Source: Ctena decussata (taxonomy: Eukaryota > Mollusca > Bivalvia > Lucinida > Lucinidae). From it: 64,000 nt of DNA. The position numbers were made by a program, and so were the translations under genes. The notes beneath the pieces are model-generated. The model was not told the DNA's origin, made no database searches, and saw nothing but the letters and a program-made list of their open reading frames with translations. Numbering within the stretch: position 1 is the stretch's first letter; each line of letters starts with the position of its first letter. The stretch covers positions 61,887,434 to 61,951,433 of the forward strand of contig OZ022506.1 in the NCBI GenBank assembly GCA_963989385.1, in the 5' to 3' direction. Positions 12,301-27,300 of this stretch are shown here, piece after piece.

Positions 12301-15300
12301 TGTAAATCTACGAAGACTAATTCCTAATATGATAAATGTTTAAAGTTTCCAGTTGCAGACAAATTGGACGTGAAAGCACGGTAGGTCAAATGATTTATCT
12401 CTTTTACAAGTACTTGTAAATTAATCCTGAACAAATAAAAAGGTAGGTAAGAAAAATTCCAAGGAACTGCCTTTAATCCCAGATCCCACCAAAGACGCCA
12501 TATGGGAAAAGATAATACAAAATTAATACCATCATAGGCATCACCAGCAACAGCCAAGTGGACAGAAATTTCCCATGTAAATGGTCACCGGGCTAGCCTT
12601 AACATCACAAGCAATATATCAATAACAGACATAGAAACAGACAACACGTAAAATAACCAAAAAGAACCAAATCAAAAGTTCCGCCTTGGAAAGGCTACTA
12701 ATAAAATACTGGAAGGCTTAACCGGTTTGCCGCATATGAACAGTCTTAGCCCTGTTTGATGCATATAATCAAGCGGCAAATCAATTCAAATGAAAAGATA
12801 GTTGGTTAACATTTCCATTTTGGCACATTACTTTGCCCCTTCGCTGCATAGCAAAGCTCAGTTAAGGTCTAAGTACTATCTGGCTTTGCCATCTGCTTCA
12901 AAGAAAAGGATAAAAGAAAATGTGTCCCATAGCCTAGTGGCCGTAAGGGCAGGTCCTACAGCATTTGAAATGCAGAGCTAGTCCGGCTCCTAGTGCTGCC
13001 TTATCATTCCCTGATTCGACAAAAATACCTATTTACTGATGGGCTACACTGGCGATCACGTATTTGTACACATTCAAAACGCGTCGGGGACGCAGTTGAT
13101 GCGCGCGGGATACGCGGTAATTATGGACGCGAATATTTTAGTAGCCAATGAAAATTCGTTCTCAATTTTGCGTATACCGCGAAGCGACGCGTGCAACGCG
13201 CATTTCATGCAAATTCCATGGACCCAATCAAAATTGCGCACATGATACGGGTAGTGACGTAGTCCTTTGCGTCTCAACGCGCGCGTACGGGAACCAATCA
13301 AAATCGCGTATTGAATGCGCATTTTAGTGAGGCCAACTTTACGTAAACCATGTGAAAGAAAGAGTCATTAGTCTACATCAAGCTTGATGTCGAATGCTCA
13401 TTTGGTCTTACTTGAACGAAAGAAAAACAAGAAGCCTAGAAACTCGACCGGCAACTCAAAACTGAATGCGACTGAGACAGTCCCATGACACTTCGCCATT
13501 GAAGTGGAAATAACTCTTCAGCCATATATTCCTTTCGTATCAGAAATTAAAATCGTGGAATCTGATATTAATATGGCCTTTATGGAAAATAAGTGCCATG
13601 CGGCAGTCACTTTGAATCTTAAAAAGGCATTTGACCTTATATAGCTTCAGGGACCCTCATCAAGCTACACGAATTCGGCATCAATGGAAATATGTTCCGC
13701 TGCATTCATAACTTCTTAAACGGCAAAAGAATTCAAGTCAGGGTGGGGGATAAAAACCTCTGATCAACATGACTTGGAAATGGCTGTCTCCAGGGCAGTG
13801 TCCTCAGTCCTGTCCTATTCATTGTAATAATAAATACCCTTGATGATGCCCTGTGGGAGGGGGGATCCAAATCTCTCTCTTTCTCAGTTTGCAGATGTCA
13901 GTGCCATCTGGACCTAGCACTCCTCTCCCAAACATGCTCTCGTTAAACTCCAATCAGCCCTCCAGACAATCGAGATATGGTCCAAGCTCTGGGGCTTCAA
14001 AATCCCCACTATTAAGACAAAGGCTATAATTTAAAAATTTATAAAGACTTAATATTGAATCACTTAAAAAAACTCTCCCTTTTTGGGACAAATAGAATTA
14101 AGTGACCATATCACCTTCCTAGATAGCAAACTAACATGGGGTCATCATGTTAAAAATCTAATTGAAAAATGTAATAAAGACCTATACCTCATGAGGATGG
14201 TTTCAGGCACCTCCTATGAAGCAGATAAAAAAAATCCTATTGACATTATATAAGGCCCTAATCCTCAATAAAATTGATTATGGTGCGCAAGCTTATAACT
14301 CGGCACCCAAACATCTACTCTCAAAGCTCAAGACCTCATCCAAAACAACTTAGCACTCCGTATTGCTACGAGGGCATACCACTCCACCCCTATTAATGCT
14401 TTAGAAGTTGAATGTGGAATTAAACTTCAGCTGAAGGCATCGTGCCGTGTTGCACAATCGATAGGGCATCTGACTTATGTCAGAGGTCTTGGGTTCGAAA
14501 CCCGGTCTGGCCACATACTTCGTTTCTCCTTCCTCTGATTCAAGAAAGGCAGTTGTCAATTTTTGACCACCGGCACTTACAACCATACCAAACCCTCAAA
14601 ACTGGACGTTTATCCCCTAATAAATGAAGCAGTAACCGAAAAATGGCAATCCCAATGGACCAATAGCAACAAGGGCCCACCTTCCATTTCGTCAAACCAA
14701 AGGTTAAACTTCAATGTGACGTATATAGTCTCAATAGACGTTTCGACATAGCCTATTCCGGACTAGGCTAGGACACTTCGGGCTGGGCTGCCTTCACTAT
14801 GGTAACCAGTCCGCCCTACGCCCCCACTGCAATGATGCAAAAGATCTCAGCCATATCTTCTTTGACTGTGTGGCCCCATAACAATTAAAGGCGAGACCAT
14901 AGAATCCACCATATTCAAGTTAGGCTATACAATAGACCTGAGACTGCTCCTGTCTCCCCAAAAGAAACATGCAAATACAATACAGAAGGCAGTCTTTGAA
15001 TACCTGGACAAAATCAATATCATTGCCAGGATATAGATAGATTCCAATACAATTGGGAAAAAAATCCCCCTAATTTTCTCTAATTCGAGCCCCTGTTGCT
15101 AACCACCTACCAAACCCATTTCCCCAAATCCCTGGATCCACATTCATCCCCTACTAAGTGCAATGCTCGTGACAAAAACTCCCATTACCCAGTAAAAGCC
15201 CCAGAACCCATCCGTATGACTACAATCTGACTTTCCCTACGGTCGTATAAATAACTTTTGTCTATTGACAATAAAGGCTAAAATTAATGTGTATCCAACC

Positions 15301-18300
15301 TCCTTAACCTCACACCCGGGCTAAGTTACCTGGAAACTAAATGAACAATTATAAGGCTCAGCACATTTGCTCCCCAGAAACAGCCAAAAGAAATTGTCCT
15401 CTTTCCCAACAATCCGCAATAAGAAATAAGCTATAGTCCTCTGGTCCATTAATAATACTCTTCATTTCTTCCCCACCCCCAAATTAATGTGTATCCAACC
15501 TCCTTAATCTCACACCCAGGCTTAGTTACCTGGAAACTAAATGAACAATTATAAGGTTCAACTCATTTGCTCCCTAGAAACAGCCATGGGAAACCGCCGT
15601 CCTTTTCGAACAACCCGCAATAAGAAATTAGCTACAGTCCCCTTGTCTATTAATCATATTCTCCATTTCCCCTCCAAAAAATAATGTGTATCCAACCTCC
15701 TTAATCTCACACCCAGGCTTAGTTACCTGGAAACTAAATAAACCATTATAAGGTGCAACTCATTTGCTCCCTAAAACAGCCAAAAGAAACCGCTGTCCTT
15801 TTCGAACAACCCGCAATAAGAAATAAACTACAGTTCCCTTGTCTATTAATAATATTCTCCATTTCCCTGGATACCAACTGAACCATTATAAGGTTCATCA
15901 CATTTGCTCCCTAGAAACAGCAAAAAGAAACTGCCCTCCTCTCCCATAAATCTACAATAAGAAATTAGCTACAGTCCTGTTGTTGACTAATAATATTTTC
16001 AATTTCCCAAAATATTAGAACACTAAAAAAACTCCCATGAAAATACAGGACCCTAAAACTTTAAATATGCAATATATTTTGGAACCAACTAAACCAAGAT
16101 AAGGTTTAGAACAAATGCTACAGTCCTAGGTCCCAAAAGGAATTTTACCCCACCTCCCTCCCTCCCAACAGAATTAAGCTATGTTCCTCTCTGAGACCAA
16201 CGGGCGCAATTCATGATGTAACCCAGGCAGTCTCAATAACTCATGACGGCCACAAAAACATGAGACAACTGCATTCCAGATCACCCTCAATCTCATATCC
16301 CCCACTGCCCATTGCATTAGTTAATAAGGGAATTTGCTCCCCACCTAAGAATTTGCTCCCCATTTCCCCCTAGACCTGCACTGGGCCCAGCCAGGACAGG
16401 GGGCTTGTTCCGGCAGAACTAGCAAAGTGAAGTCTGATGGAGGCCTGCAGTTCGGGGAAGATGCATTATGGCCAGAAGTGTGCCTCTCATGCCATGCGTT
16501 TCCAGAAGCCCTGAATTGTATTGCTAAAGCCAACCCACAGTGGGTCGCGAGGGCTGTGTACATGGGAAGTGATTTATGTGGATCTGTGCACAAGTCCATT
16601 TGGGTTCTATCCCATTGCTACTTAATGTTTCTGGAAGGTTTTGCTCCCCACCAAAGATTTTGCTTCTCCCTTTTTCTGAGACCTGCCCAGGACCCAGCAC
16701 AGGTCCACTTCGGTGCAACCCCACTAACACATGAATCTGGGCAGTCTTTTGCACCCCCCTCCCCACCAAATAATTTGCATCCCACCCAAGAATTTGCTCC
16801 TTGCTCTCTCCTCCTCCTCCCCCTTTTTTCCCCAAAGAACTGCCTTGGACCTAGCCAGGACAGGGGGCTTGTTCCAGATTGGGTCTAACATTGGTTAGAA
16901 AACCAAGTTCTTCTTGTAGAGAGTCAGGTGTTTTTTTCTTGCCGGGGTTCCCGGTTTTCAGTCACCTTGATGATCATTCAACTCTGGCCTCATATGCTGG
17001 AAATTTTTGCAACATTAAATTGCTTTCTGGAGATCAAGGTTTATCTTGGAATGTACGTATTCTGCCTCCAGCCAAAACTACATGCTACAAATGAAATATT
17101 CTTAAACTTTATTTTGTTTACTTTTACTCTGTGTAGAGGATACCTGTTTCGATTCGGCAGTGATTGCTCTGCAATAAGGTAATCCGAAGAGAACCCACTT
17201 GTCTGTTCAGACTATACTATTTCCAATTCAATGCAAGTTACTTCGTAGTAAAATAAATGTTTCCGATTGGGTGCAAGTTACTTCGCAGTAAAGTAAATAC
17301 AGTCTGCTCAAATGTTAACATGACCTAAACATGCCCGAGGTCAGTTCAAAAATAAATTTTAATGCGGATTTGCTTCGGTTTGCTGTTTAGACAGGACTTT
17401 TAATCTGAAGTAAAAGTTAATTCGGATTCGATCCATTAACTGGTACTCTGTAGGATTAGTTTACTCTGAATTAGCTTTTTCTTCGAATAAAATTTGCTAG
17501 TTTAAACAGATAATTCAAAGCGAATTCTGATTCAATTCGGATTAAAACTCTAGTCTAAACAGGGTTATTGAAGGTATAGAAAATTCGATCATGCAAATGT
17601 TTTTACATTGTCTCAAAGGCAAGGATAATTGCTTATTTGTGGCCTTGGTTGTGGAGAAAACTGGAGTACCTGAAGAATACCACCAACCTCTGGTCATTTG
17701 TATAAACTATGATGGGCCCGCATGCCCGATGCTACATATCAAGTTTCAAGGTCATAGGCCTTTTCACTGTCGTTCTATATGCTGCTGCCAGAGATCGAAC
17801 CTATAACTGCAGAGGTGAGAAGCGAGTGCGCTGACCACTGAGCTATGGTGACCCCTTGAAATAGTCTCGAATTGGCTGTGAAACTCTTATATCTTATACA
17901 AATATGGCAGTATTCACAGGGTATAATCGATTCCGCTAATTTTCGCTTCCTGCAGAGACTGTGCATCATATTTGGCTTCCACCGAGCCTCTCCGCGAGTT
18001 CTTGCTTCCTGCCGAGACTTCTGTACATGATAAATGGCTTCCTGCAGAGACTGTCCGCGTGATTCTGCTTCCTGCCGAGGCTTTTGGCAGGAATTAGAGT
18101 CACGCGGACAGTCTTGGCAGGAAGCCAATTTTCAAGGACAGAAGTCTCTGCAGCAAGCAAGAGATCGTGGACAGTCTCAGTGGAAGCCAAATAAGATGTT
18201 AAGTCCTCCGAGACTGTCCGCGATCTCTTGCTTCCTGCAGAGACACCTTTTCTCGAAAATTGGCTTCCTGCCGAGACAGTCCGTGTGACTTTGCTTCCTG

Positions 18301-21300
18301 CCGAGAGCCTCGGCAGGAAGCAGAATCACGCGGACTATTTCTGCAGGAAGCCTTTTATCATGTACAGAATGTTGGGCAGGAAGCAAGAACTCGCGGACAG
18401 TCTCGGCGGAAGCCAAATATGATGTACAGTCTCTGCAGGAAGCGAAAATTAGCGGAATCGATTATACCCTGTGGTTTATTGTTCTGTTTGAACATTCAAC
18501 TCAATATAATAGTCTGGGTCCAAATTTCACTGGCCAGTTTAATTCTTAGCGAGGGTTACCGTGTGTCCGGATTTGTCCGTACTGGCCCAGATAATTTGTG
18601 TAAATCCGTTCTGGCCCAGATAAGTTGTGACTTTTTTTTTGTTTGTTTGTTTTCTGGGCTTAGAAGTTAAGAAAAATAGAAGTCATGTATAGTTTCTAAG
18701 CCTAGAAGTTCTATTATAGAGTTAGTCTAAATAGTAGTTAATGAGTCCCATTGAATTCAGAAATCGAGACGTTACGAGTTGTTATGTTAAAATTGACCCA
18801 GATAATGTGGGACTACTTTATGGTTCCCGTCTTCTGCGCATCGATTCGGTCAGATTCCCGGTAGAGGGATCGAGACAATTTTAACTTAGTAACTTATCAG
18901 TGAAGAGTTTTATTGTTTGATGCTATCTTAAAACTATTTTAATTAGGCCAACGTACAATCTGCGGTTGTACGCGTATTGAACAAGTCATGAATATTCATT
19001 TTATCTTTGTTTGCGTCTCCCGCGTCGAGACGCGTCAGGGCGCGTCTAGACGCGTCTGATGCGCGGTTCCAGGTGATACGCACGCAGCACGCGCATGCAA
19101 CGCGTTACGAACGCGTTTTGGTGTACAAATACGTGAGCGCCAGTGTACATGTAAGAGAGAGAGAGAGAGAGTTTTCCCATCGCCCGATGACTGAACCCAA
19201 ATTCGAACCTTCGACCTCCTGCACCACAACTGATCATCTCTCACCACTAGACCACGGCGACTGTTGAAACTCAATGACTTAAAACTTACTTGTAGAATAA
19301 ATTGTGCTAAGACATACTTTTTTTTTACAGAGTTTGCTTTAATTTAGTTACATATATCGGCGTAAGGCTTTCTTTTAAATCAGATATCAATTTAGTATTC
19401 CCATAGAGCTTATAAACATCAACGTAGATAACCTAGCGTACACATACCTGTGTTGCAGAACTCGTCACTGTTTGTATACCCATCCGCACATGCCAGGCAT
19501 AAGCCTGTTTCATGGTTACATGTTCGTCCAACTCTGCAGTGTCCGCATGAGTGTTGACAGTTTTTGCCATAGGTGTAGTTAGTGCAAACTGAAACAGAAT
19601 GATATTCTTCAGGAAATCGAGTTCTGGGTAAGTAGGAGGCATCACTTTATTTGCTTGTAGTTCCAATTTTGCTATTACGCTAACAAGGTCAGTCAAAAAC
19701 CATTTTACACAGTACCTTTTAAGGAACATGGGTTTTTGCGACTGAGGTTAATCCCTAGATATAAGTTTACTGAAAGTATGGCTACAATTTCTGAACAACC
19801 GAATTAGTTATTATGTAAGTTTAGCATTAAACGTTTACTTTACCCTGCCAGCCAGCTTATGATGTTCTGTTTGTTTACTGGCGTTTACATGATGCAGTCT
19901 TAACCCCTTGCTCCTCCTAGTTGCTTTGAATATGATATTATGCAATCCTTAAGCCCGATCCGTAGTCCAAATACTGATTTTAGGTGAAAGACGTGCGAAT
20001 GTTTTATGAATAAACACAAATTCAAATCATTTGTGTCCGTTTCATGTGGTTCCTCAAAAACCTGTAAGTTGAAGGTCTGTGGAAACCTTAATCTGACTGA
20101 CTATTATACGTTGGAAACAGGTGTGTCCCGTTTCATTAACAGTTTTTTTACAAAACAGTTTTCTTTCACGAGAAGCCAATACTTACCTTAACGACTAACA
20201 CCTTTTTGAAACGGTTCTTGCGTCCAGAAACTCGTAAAAAATGATCATCAACGTCAACATGTCAGTGTAACCAATTATCGTGGGACATCGAGCAGAGCCG
20301 CATTGCTATTTCCTTTTTCGTGCAAACAAATCAGAACAGCAACAACAATAACAACAACAATAACAAAAAAAGCAGCTGCATTTACTTACTGATATGAGTT
20401 CGAAGGCGAAGATTACTATTGGGAAAAGGCGTGCAATCTTACCTAGATTGTGTGCGTTTCCAATGTCTCTAGGCCTTTTCCGCTGTGTTTTGTTTCCATT
20501 GTATAAAGGGACCGCGAAATGTCATGAACACATCCTGAAGATTATTTAGTTTTTAATTATTTTCTGGCCTTATAAGCGCCATTCACGACTTTAGGAAATA
20601 TTAATGTTTAATTGAGCCGAGACATAAATAAACCAACAAAGTGGTTGTGAGCACAGCACAGACTCAGATAAGCGAATAGTCTGATCGGACTAGGCGGATG
20701 CCCAGGCTGATCTGAGTCTGCGTTGGGCGCACAACTACTTTGTTGGTTTTATTATGTCGCGGCTATTTTGTTCTATCTAGAGTAACCTGACGCTTCTTTC
20801 ATGCTGCTACGTTCATGACATTTCAATTGATTTTTTTTTATGTTTCGCAGCTTTAGTAAAGGTTACTGCAGAGGATATGCACTAGGTTATTCCTCACCTT
20901 CTTTACACTCTGCTCCTCTGTACCCATCCGCACAGGAAGAACAATGTCCATTTTCTGTCTCACATATTTCTGCACCCTGACAATGACCACATGTGTACAT
21001 ACAACCTTCACCATACCAGCCATCTTGGCATTCTGATAGACAAAAATCATGAGCCCTGACACGATAAAACCTACAAGTGGTTGTGCGAACAGCCCAGACT
21101 TAGATCAGGTATCCACCCGGTCTGATAAGACTTCGCTAAGCCGTTAAAGGGTAGCTAAGAGTTTAAGCTATCTCAATGTGGACAGCGAAGACTCTGATCA
21201 GACTGGACGGATGCCCAGGCTGTGCTGAGTCTGCGCTAAGCGCACAACCACGTTGTTTGTTTTGTCGTGTCGCGGATAAGTCATAATCTGAGCTTCGCCG

Positions 21301-24300
21301 TTCGTCTGCAATGAATATTGAATACAATCCGAAAGTTAAACCTCTGAAAACAAGAAACACATCAACGGAACGCAAAAAGGTAGACTCGGTTTAATCGCGT
21401 CCGTTCGTGTGCAGTATTGCTGCTCGACTGCCAGACCCCAAGCCCTATGATCCCAAAACAAAAAATAACTTGTACCACCATTAAGTACAGGAAATCCTAT
21501 TACGGCCACCAAATGGCGCAGCACTAGCTTAATAGAAGAAGAGATTAACTCGAAAGGATGATCATCTGGTCACAAATAGCAGACTTGGTTTCATTGAGTT
21601 CGTTCGTGTGCAGTAATGTAATGTCGCAAAACTACCAACACCCCTTAGCACCTACGTCGGCGCATTACTAGTTTCAATCTGATTCAGGATAAGCCCAATG
21701 CTCCAAAATTACCGGAAAATATACAATCTGCATTAAGGTGTAATGTACGAGCTGACTTTACTCGGCCCTTACACGACACAGCGCCAGCGGCCTGAAGATG
21801 AAGTAAATTTTGAAGGAAGATCCTCTTAAAGGAAGGAACACATAAAACGGTGACAATTTGCGAAACGTCAGAAACATCACATTGTGACCTCTGTTGCCAG
21901 TTCGCTGCAACGGCTACAGCGCATTTCTTCAAATATTTTCCTAAATAAATACTCATTTAATGTGAATTTAATTGCCAACTGCAACTGCTAGTAGTATTAT
22001 GTCGGAAGATATTTATTTTCCGGACAACTTACGATTTGGCTCTATTTCAATGGGGAGCCCCGGTAGCTCTGTAGTTTAAGCGTTGGTCTCTAACCTAGCG
22101 GTCCCGGATTCGATCCCCGCCTTAGGGGAGAATTTTTTCAAACGTAAACGGGGTTCAACTGCACACAGCCTTTCATTTTCAACCTCTTATCGTCCTGATA
22201 TGAATGCAATACTGTTAAAAAATATGTTTAATCGTAAGTCATCCATCCATCCATTGATTTCATTAACACGTAACCAACGTACAAATACAGTTGCGTACAA
22301 AACCGCTATATTTGCTTATATTGGTATTTTACATCGGCTCTCAGAAATAGATTCCCAAACCATTCCTTGTAAAGAACTATTCGGAATAGATATTTCATGT
22401 CCTCCTAATTTAAAGTTACTTCATATTAAGTTTTGGTATGATTTTTATGCTAAAAAAAATACCACCCAGTATGCAAAATAAAGAAATCTGGCGTTGAGGA
22501 CACAACCGCTAGATTTGGAAAATTTGGTATTTTGTTGTTGTTTTTATGTTAAATCGGATCATACATTCCGAAGTGTGTTTTCACAGTTCAAAAATTGTAT
22601 GCCAATACATTTTCTACTCTGCGTCTGCTTAGTATTGTTCTTTAGTGGTCCCGTGATCTTCGTCGGAAGCCGCTTTTAAGCGCCAAAATTCTGAAGTTTA
22701 CATTTTTCTAGATTCGCTAAATCTTAAGATTTCTTCTAGATGAAAAGACGGAACGACGATTTTGTTTGTATCCTCCAAATACTCAATAAATAGCCTTTTA
22801 ATTGGTGTAACATTCATTTCGTTTGCTGGTCCGTTAGAAATGTTTTACCACGGGAAAATATCAAGATGGCTTGAAAATGAAAATGTCATCAACATCTGAC
22901 GTAACATCGCAGTTACAGTGCCCCAACCCCAAGCACCGGCTTTAAGCGGAAACTCGTTTTTCAAACTAATTAAGAATGATCCAAATAATCCCAAGGAAGC
23001 AGAATATATGAGCCGCGACACGACAAAACCAACAATGTGGCTGTGCGCCCAGCGCAGACTCAGATCAGCCTGGGCTTCCGCCCAGTTCGACCAGACTCTT
23101 CGTTAAGTGATCAAAGGGTAGCTAAGGGCCTAAGCTACATCCATGCGGACTGCGAAGTCTCTGGTCAGACTGGGCGGATGCCCAGGCTGATCTGAGTCTG
23201 CGCTGGACGCACAACCACATTGTTGGTTTTGTCGTTTCGCGGCTCATATATAATCAGCACCATAAGAAAGTATCCTATATGCGTTAAACACATAAGTATT
23301 GCTCAGGAAAAGCATTATCGTTGCATTTTAACTTAACTCAGAGACACCGTACCTGGTAATGAAAGCGACATGTGCTTAAATAAAGAATACCTGTATGCAT
23401 TTATTTTTCGTGACGATATAATAATTACCGCACGGCCGTTTATCGAGATGCATGTCGTACAGCTTGATCAAGGTATTTGACTGCATGTTCGTAAATAATG
23501 CAAGAACCACTACTAGCACCTTCAATACAGTGTGTTCCTCTGTAACCTGGAGCGCACGTGGTACAAGTACCATTCACCTTGTTACATGGATAGTTGTCCT
23601 GGCAATGCCCACATTTACTTGTACAATTCTGTCCATAGTTTCCATTAGGACATTCTGAAACAGAAACATTCAGCATTATACGGCAAGGTAAATGTTTACC
23701 TGGCTGTATTATAGAGTGTGTCTCTTAAACCGGCCTTGCAGCTGCTGTATACGCCGGGAATATACATAGAATATCATATTTACAGTGCCCACAACTGTTC
23801 TGACATCTGTCTTATAAGAAGACATCACATCGCGTTATAAGGTATTGTGAAATGGGAACATTTTGCGAATTATACTTTCAATGGCTAAGAAAGAAAAAGG
23901 AGTATATCCAAGACGTTTTCAATTTATGGGCAATAAACGTCATGGCCTTTTCGTGATTATAACATTTGTAACAATTCATGGCAGAAAAAAAAGACTAGCG
24001 GTCCCTTGGCAAAAAATCATTTCTGTTGAAGCGCTATGAAACGAAATTTGCGACCATAAAACTTGCAAATTACCTCCCCGAATGATAGTTGTGAGTACAC
24101 TGAAGATAATGGACATTATTATCTTGGTATATTATTACTCGCTATATTTACCTGTGGTAGTTTCGGAGCATATCCAAAAATAAGCAAATAAATAAATAAA
24201 TAAAAGCAATATAAGATTTGCTTCGTGATAAGCTTTGTAAACAATGATATCTTATGTGATGTTTTATTGTTAGACTAAGCAGCGGATGACAAGGTATATT

Positions 24301-27300
24301 TTTGCTTAATGATCGAATACTACGTGGTTTCACAAAACGAGAATTTGAGAGAGCAACATCCGGTAAGAGCATTGCTTAGTAGCTTAAAGGCTCGCATCTG
24401 GCTTGACATGTAACCCGGGCAACAGCCGATGTCTACTACCTGCTATCTATTGAGCGTTTTAATTGTTTGATAACAGTTAAGTTCAAGACAGAAACAACAA
24501 GGTTGGTGATATTAGTTTTCCTAAATGGGCAAACCTGAGTGGTTGCCTATAAAATTAATTAGATTAGCATTGCGAGGAAAAACATGATCTGTGTACTATA
24601 ATAAAAGTATTAGAATGTATCTCTTCAGAGACAGCATACATGGCGAAAAAATAAATAAATAAATACCGACATTTGCAAGTCGTTGTTTTGTTGTTGTTGT
24701 ATTGTTTTACGTCCATGCAAAAACAGCTATGGTCATGTCGGGACGGTCAGTTGCCCTAGCCACACTATTCCTGGGCAGGTTTAGGCATCCTTAGCGGTTA
24801 ACCAGTACTAAGTGTACATACTTTGTTAGTAACTGACAACTGCCCTTCTTGAATCAGCGGAAGGAGAAACGAAAGTATTTGGCCGGACCAGGTATCGAAC
24901 CTGGGTCCTCTTTCTCTTGAGTCAGACGCGCTACCGACTGCGCTACGCGGCCCGGTCATTTGCAAAGCAAACGAATACTCGTCTGCATGTATTTCTTCGC
25001 CGCGGTATAATATCTTTATCATACAATGTTCAAACTGTACGGCTGTTTATTACTAAGCATGCACGGGTTTATCATGAAAGTTGATTGCATGTTTGTAAAT
25101 AATGCAAGAACCACTACTAGCACCTTCAGTACAGTACAATCCTTGGTAACCTGGAGCGCATATGGTACAAGTACCATTCACTTTGTCACATGGGTTGTTG
25201 TTCAGGCAATGCCCACATTTACTAGTACAATTTTGTCCATAGTTCCCATTAAGACATTCTGAAAATGAAACTTAAGTCATTAAAGTCTCCACAGACCTAC
25301 ATGTACGTGAGGTAAAATGCAATAAACACAACTTGTTATAAACGGCGCTTCAACCTTCACGTTTGGTGATAAAATGTGGGTTAGTGTGCTTAAATTGTGA
25401 CATATACTAACTGGAAAAAGTAGGAGGGACCTGTATTTGAAAATCGCTTCATAAAAATAGTTTTCCTTTTCTGGTTTCCCGTCGAGCAATGGAATATATG
25501 TAAAGGCAAGACACTCAACTTGGCCTCACATTTGTACATTGAAGTTTTCCATTTTATTCAAGTGATTGATTTCAAATGTAATTATGTTAAATCAAATTAC
25601 GTGGTCATACTGACGTTGTGACATAGATTTCTCTTACTCAGGTTACATTTCGTATTATTTATCGTTTTTTTGTTATAGCTTCTTTGCTACGAAGGTAAAT
25701 ATCAGCTATCGTAGCATTTACTTTACTGAATTTCTGACACGAATTTCAGGGCGATTGCGTCTCTCTGTTTTAAAACAAGCGCATGCAGAAATGTTATTTT
25801 TACATTAAAGTGCTAGGAGGTGCTAGGAACGCAGTTTTAGCTCACCTGAGCCAGCGGCTCCGGGGGAGCTTATAGGATGGTAAGGCTCCGTCGTCCGTCG
25901 TCGTCCGTCCGTCCACAATTTCAAACGACTTCTCCTCTGAAACCGCTGGGCCAATTGTAAGCAAATTTCATATGTGGCCTCCAGAGGAAGGGGGCACAAA
26001 AAGGTTTTCAAACGGTCCTGTTCACATGACCAACATGGCCGCCATTCCCATATATGGTAAAAACCTAAAAAAAAATCTTCCTCTCCAGAACCTTCAAGGC
26101 CGATGGCCTTGAAACTTGGTATGTAGCATCGGGAACGCAAGTACTACCGAGATTGTCCAAATTATGACTTAGGGTTGACCTTGACTTTTTACGGTAATGT
26201 CAAATTTGTTTCCGTGTGCTTTTATATGGCAAAATGCTACAACATTAGATATCTTGGAAACTGTTCAAGATTTTTTATTTTGGCCTAAAAATGGTATCTA
26301 ATGTCATCTTAATGAGTACATAAAGATTTATGAGTACAAGAGGTCATGGTCATTGTTTGAACTTTTACCCAGAACTCTCATATTTTGACAACTTCAAACA
26401 ATCTCCTCAACAGCCACTGGGCCAATTGAAACCATTTTTCATGTAGAGCCTCCAGGGGTTGAGGGAACGAAAATTTATTCATATGGTCTAGGTCATATGA
26501 CCAACATGGCCGCCATGTCCATATATGCTAAAAAAAATTAAAAGTCTTTCTCTCCAGAACCAATTGACCGATGGCCTTGAAACTTGGTATATAGCATTGA
26601 GTACTCAAGCACTATCAAGAATATTCAAATGATGGCCTTGGGTTGACTCTGACCTTTTTTCGGCAAGGTCAAATATGGAAAAATGCTACAATGTAAAACA
26701 TAAGATTTCATTTAAAGTTTTAAAGATTTAAGCCTAAAAATTGGTATATGCAGGCATCTTGATAAGTACATGAAGATGTGAGAGTAATAGAGGTCAAGGT
26801 CATTCTTTGATCTTTGACCCAGAACTCTCATTTTTTGACGACTTCAAACAATCTTCTCAAAAGCCACTGCATCCAAATTTCATATGTGGCCTCCAGGGGG
26901 TGATAGAATGAAAAGTTGTTCAAACGGTTTAGGTCACATGACCAACATGGCCGCCATGCCCATATATGGTAAAAAACTTTAAAAATCTTCTTCTCATGAA
27001 CCAATGGACCGATGACCAAGATCAAACTTGGTATGTAGCATTGGTTAGTCCAATTTTATCAAGATTATATAAAAAGATAAATTGGGTTAACCTTGCCCAT
27101 TTTACGGCAAGGTCAAATATGGAAAAATGCTAAAACAAGAGATTTCATGGGAAGTTTTAAAGATTTAGCCCTAAAAATTGGTAAATACAGTCATCTTGAT
27201 GACTTCATCAAAATTTACGAGTACAAGAGGTCAAGGTCATTCTCTGACCTTTGACTCTGAATTTTCATAGTTTGACAATTTCAAACTTCTTCTTTAAAGC

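Noticed and set aside
16427..16888. Longest open frame (153 codons) as a gene
   Set aside because: Low-complexity Pro/Leu-rich translation of a C-rich repeat with recurring TTTGCTCCCC; open frames overlap on both strands and no domain is seen.
22083..22481. 132-codon frame ending HIKFWYDFYAKK as a gene
   Set aside because: Begins inside a tRNA-derived SINE head and shows no recognised domain, signal or splice logic; perhaps a retroelement remnant.
23440..23676. Single-exon EGF protein of 78 codons
   Set aside because: The frame contains a real EGF exon, but it starts inside the intron and runs past a donor; it is exon 5 of gene 1.
24827..24957. Functional tRNA gene
   Set aside because: Good A and B boxes, but no matched acceptor stem. 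The shared 3' tail with 14440-14580 marks it as a SINE. The same applies to the other tRNA-like heads.
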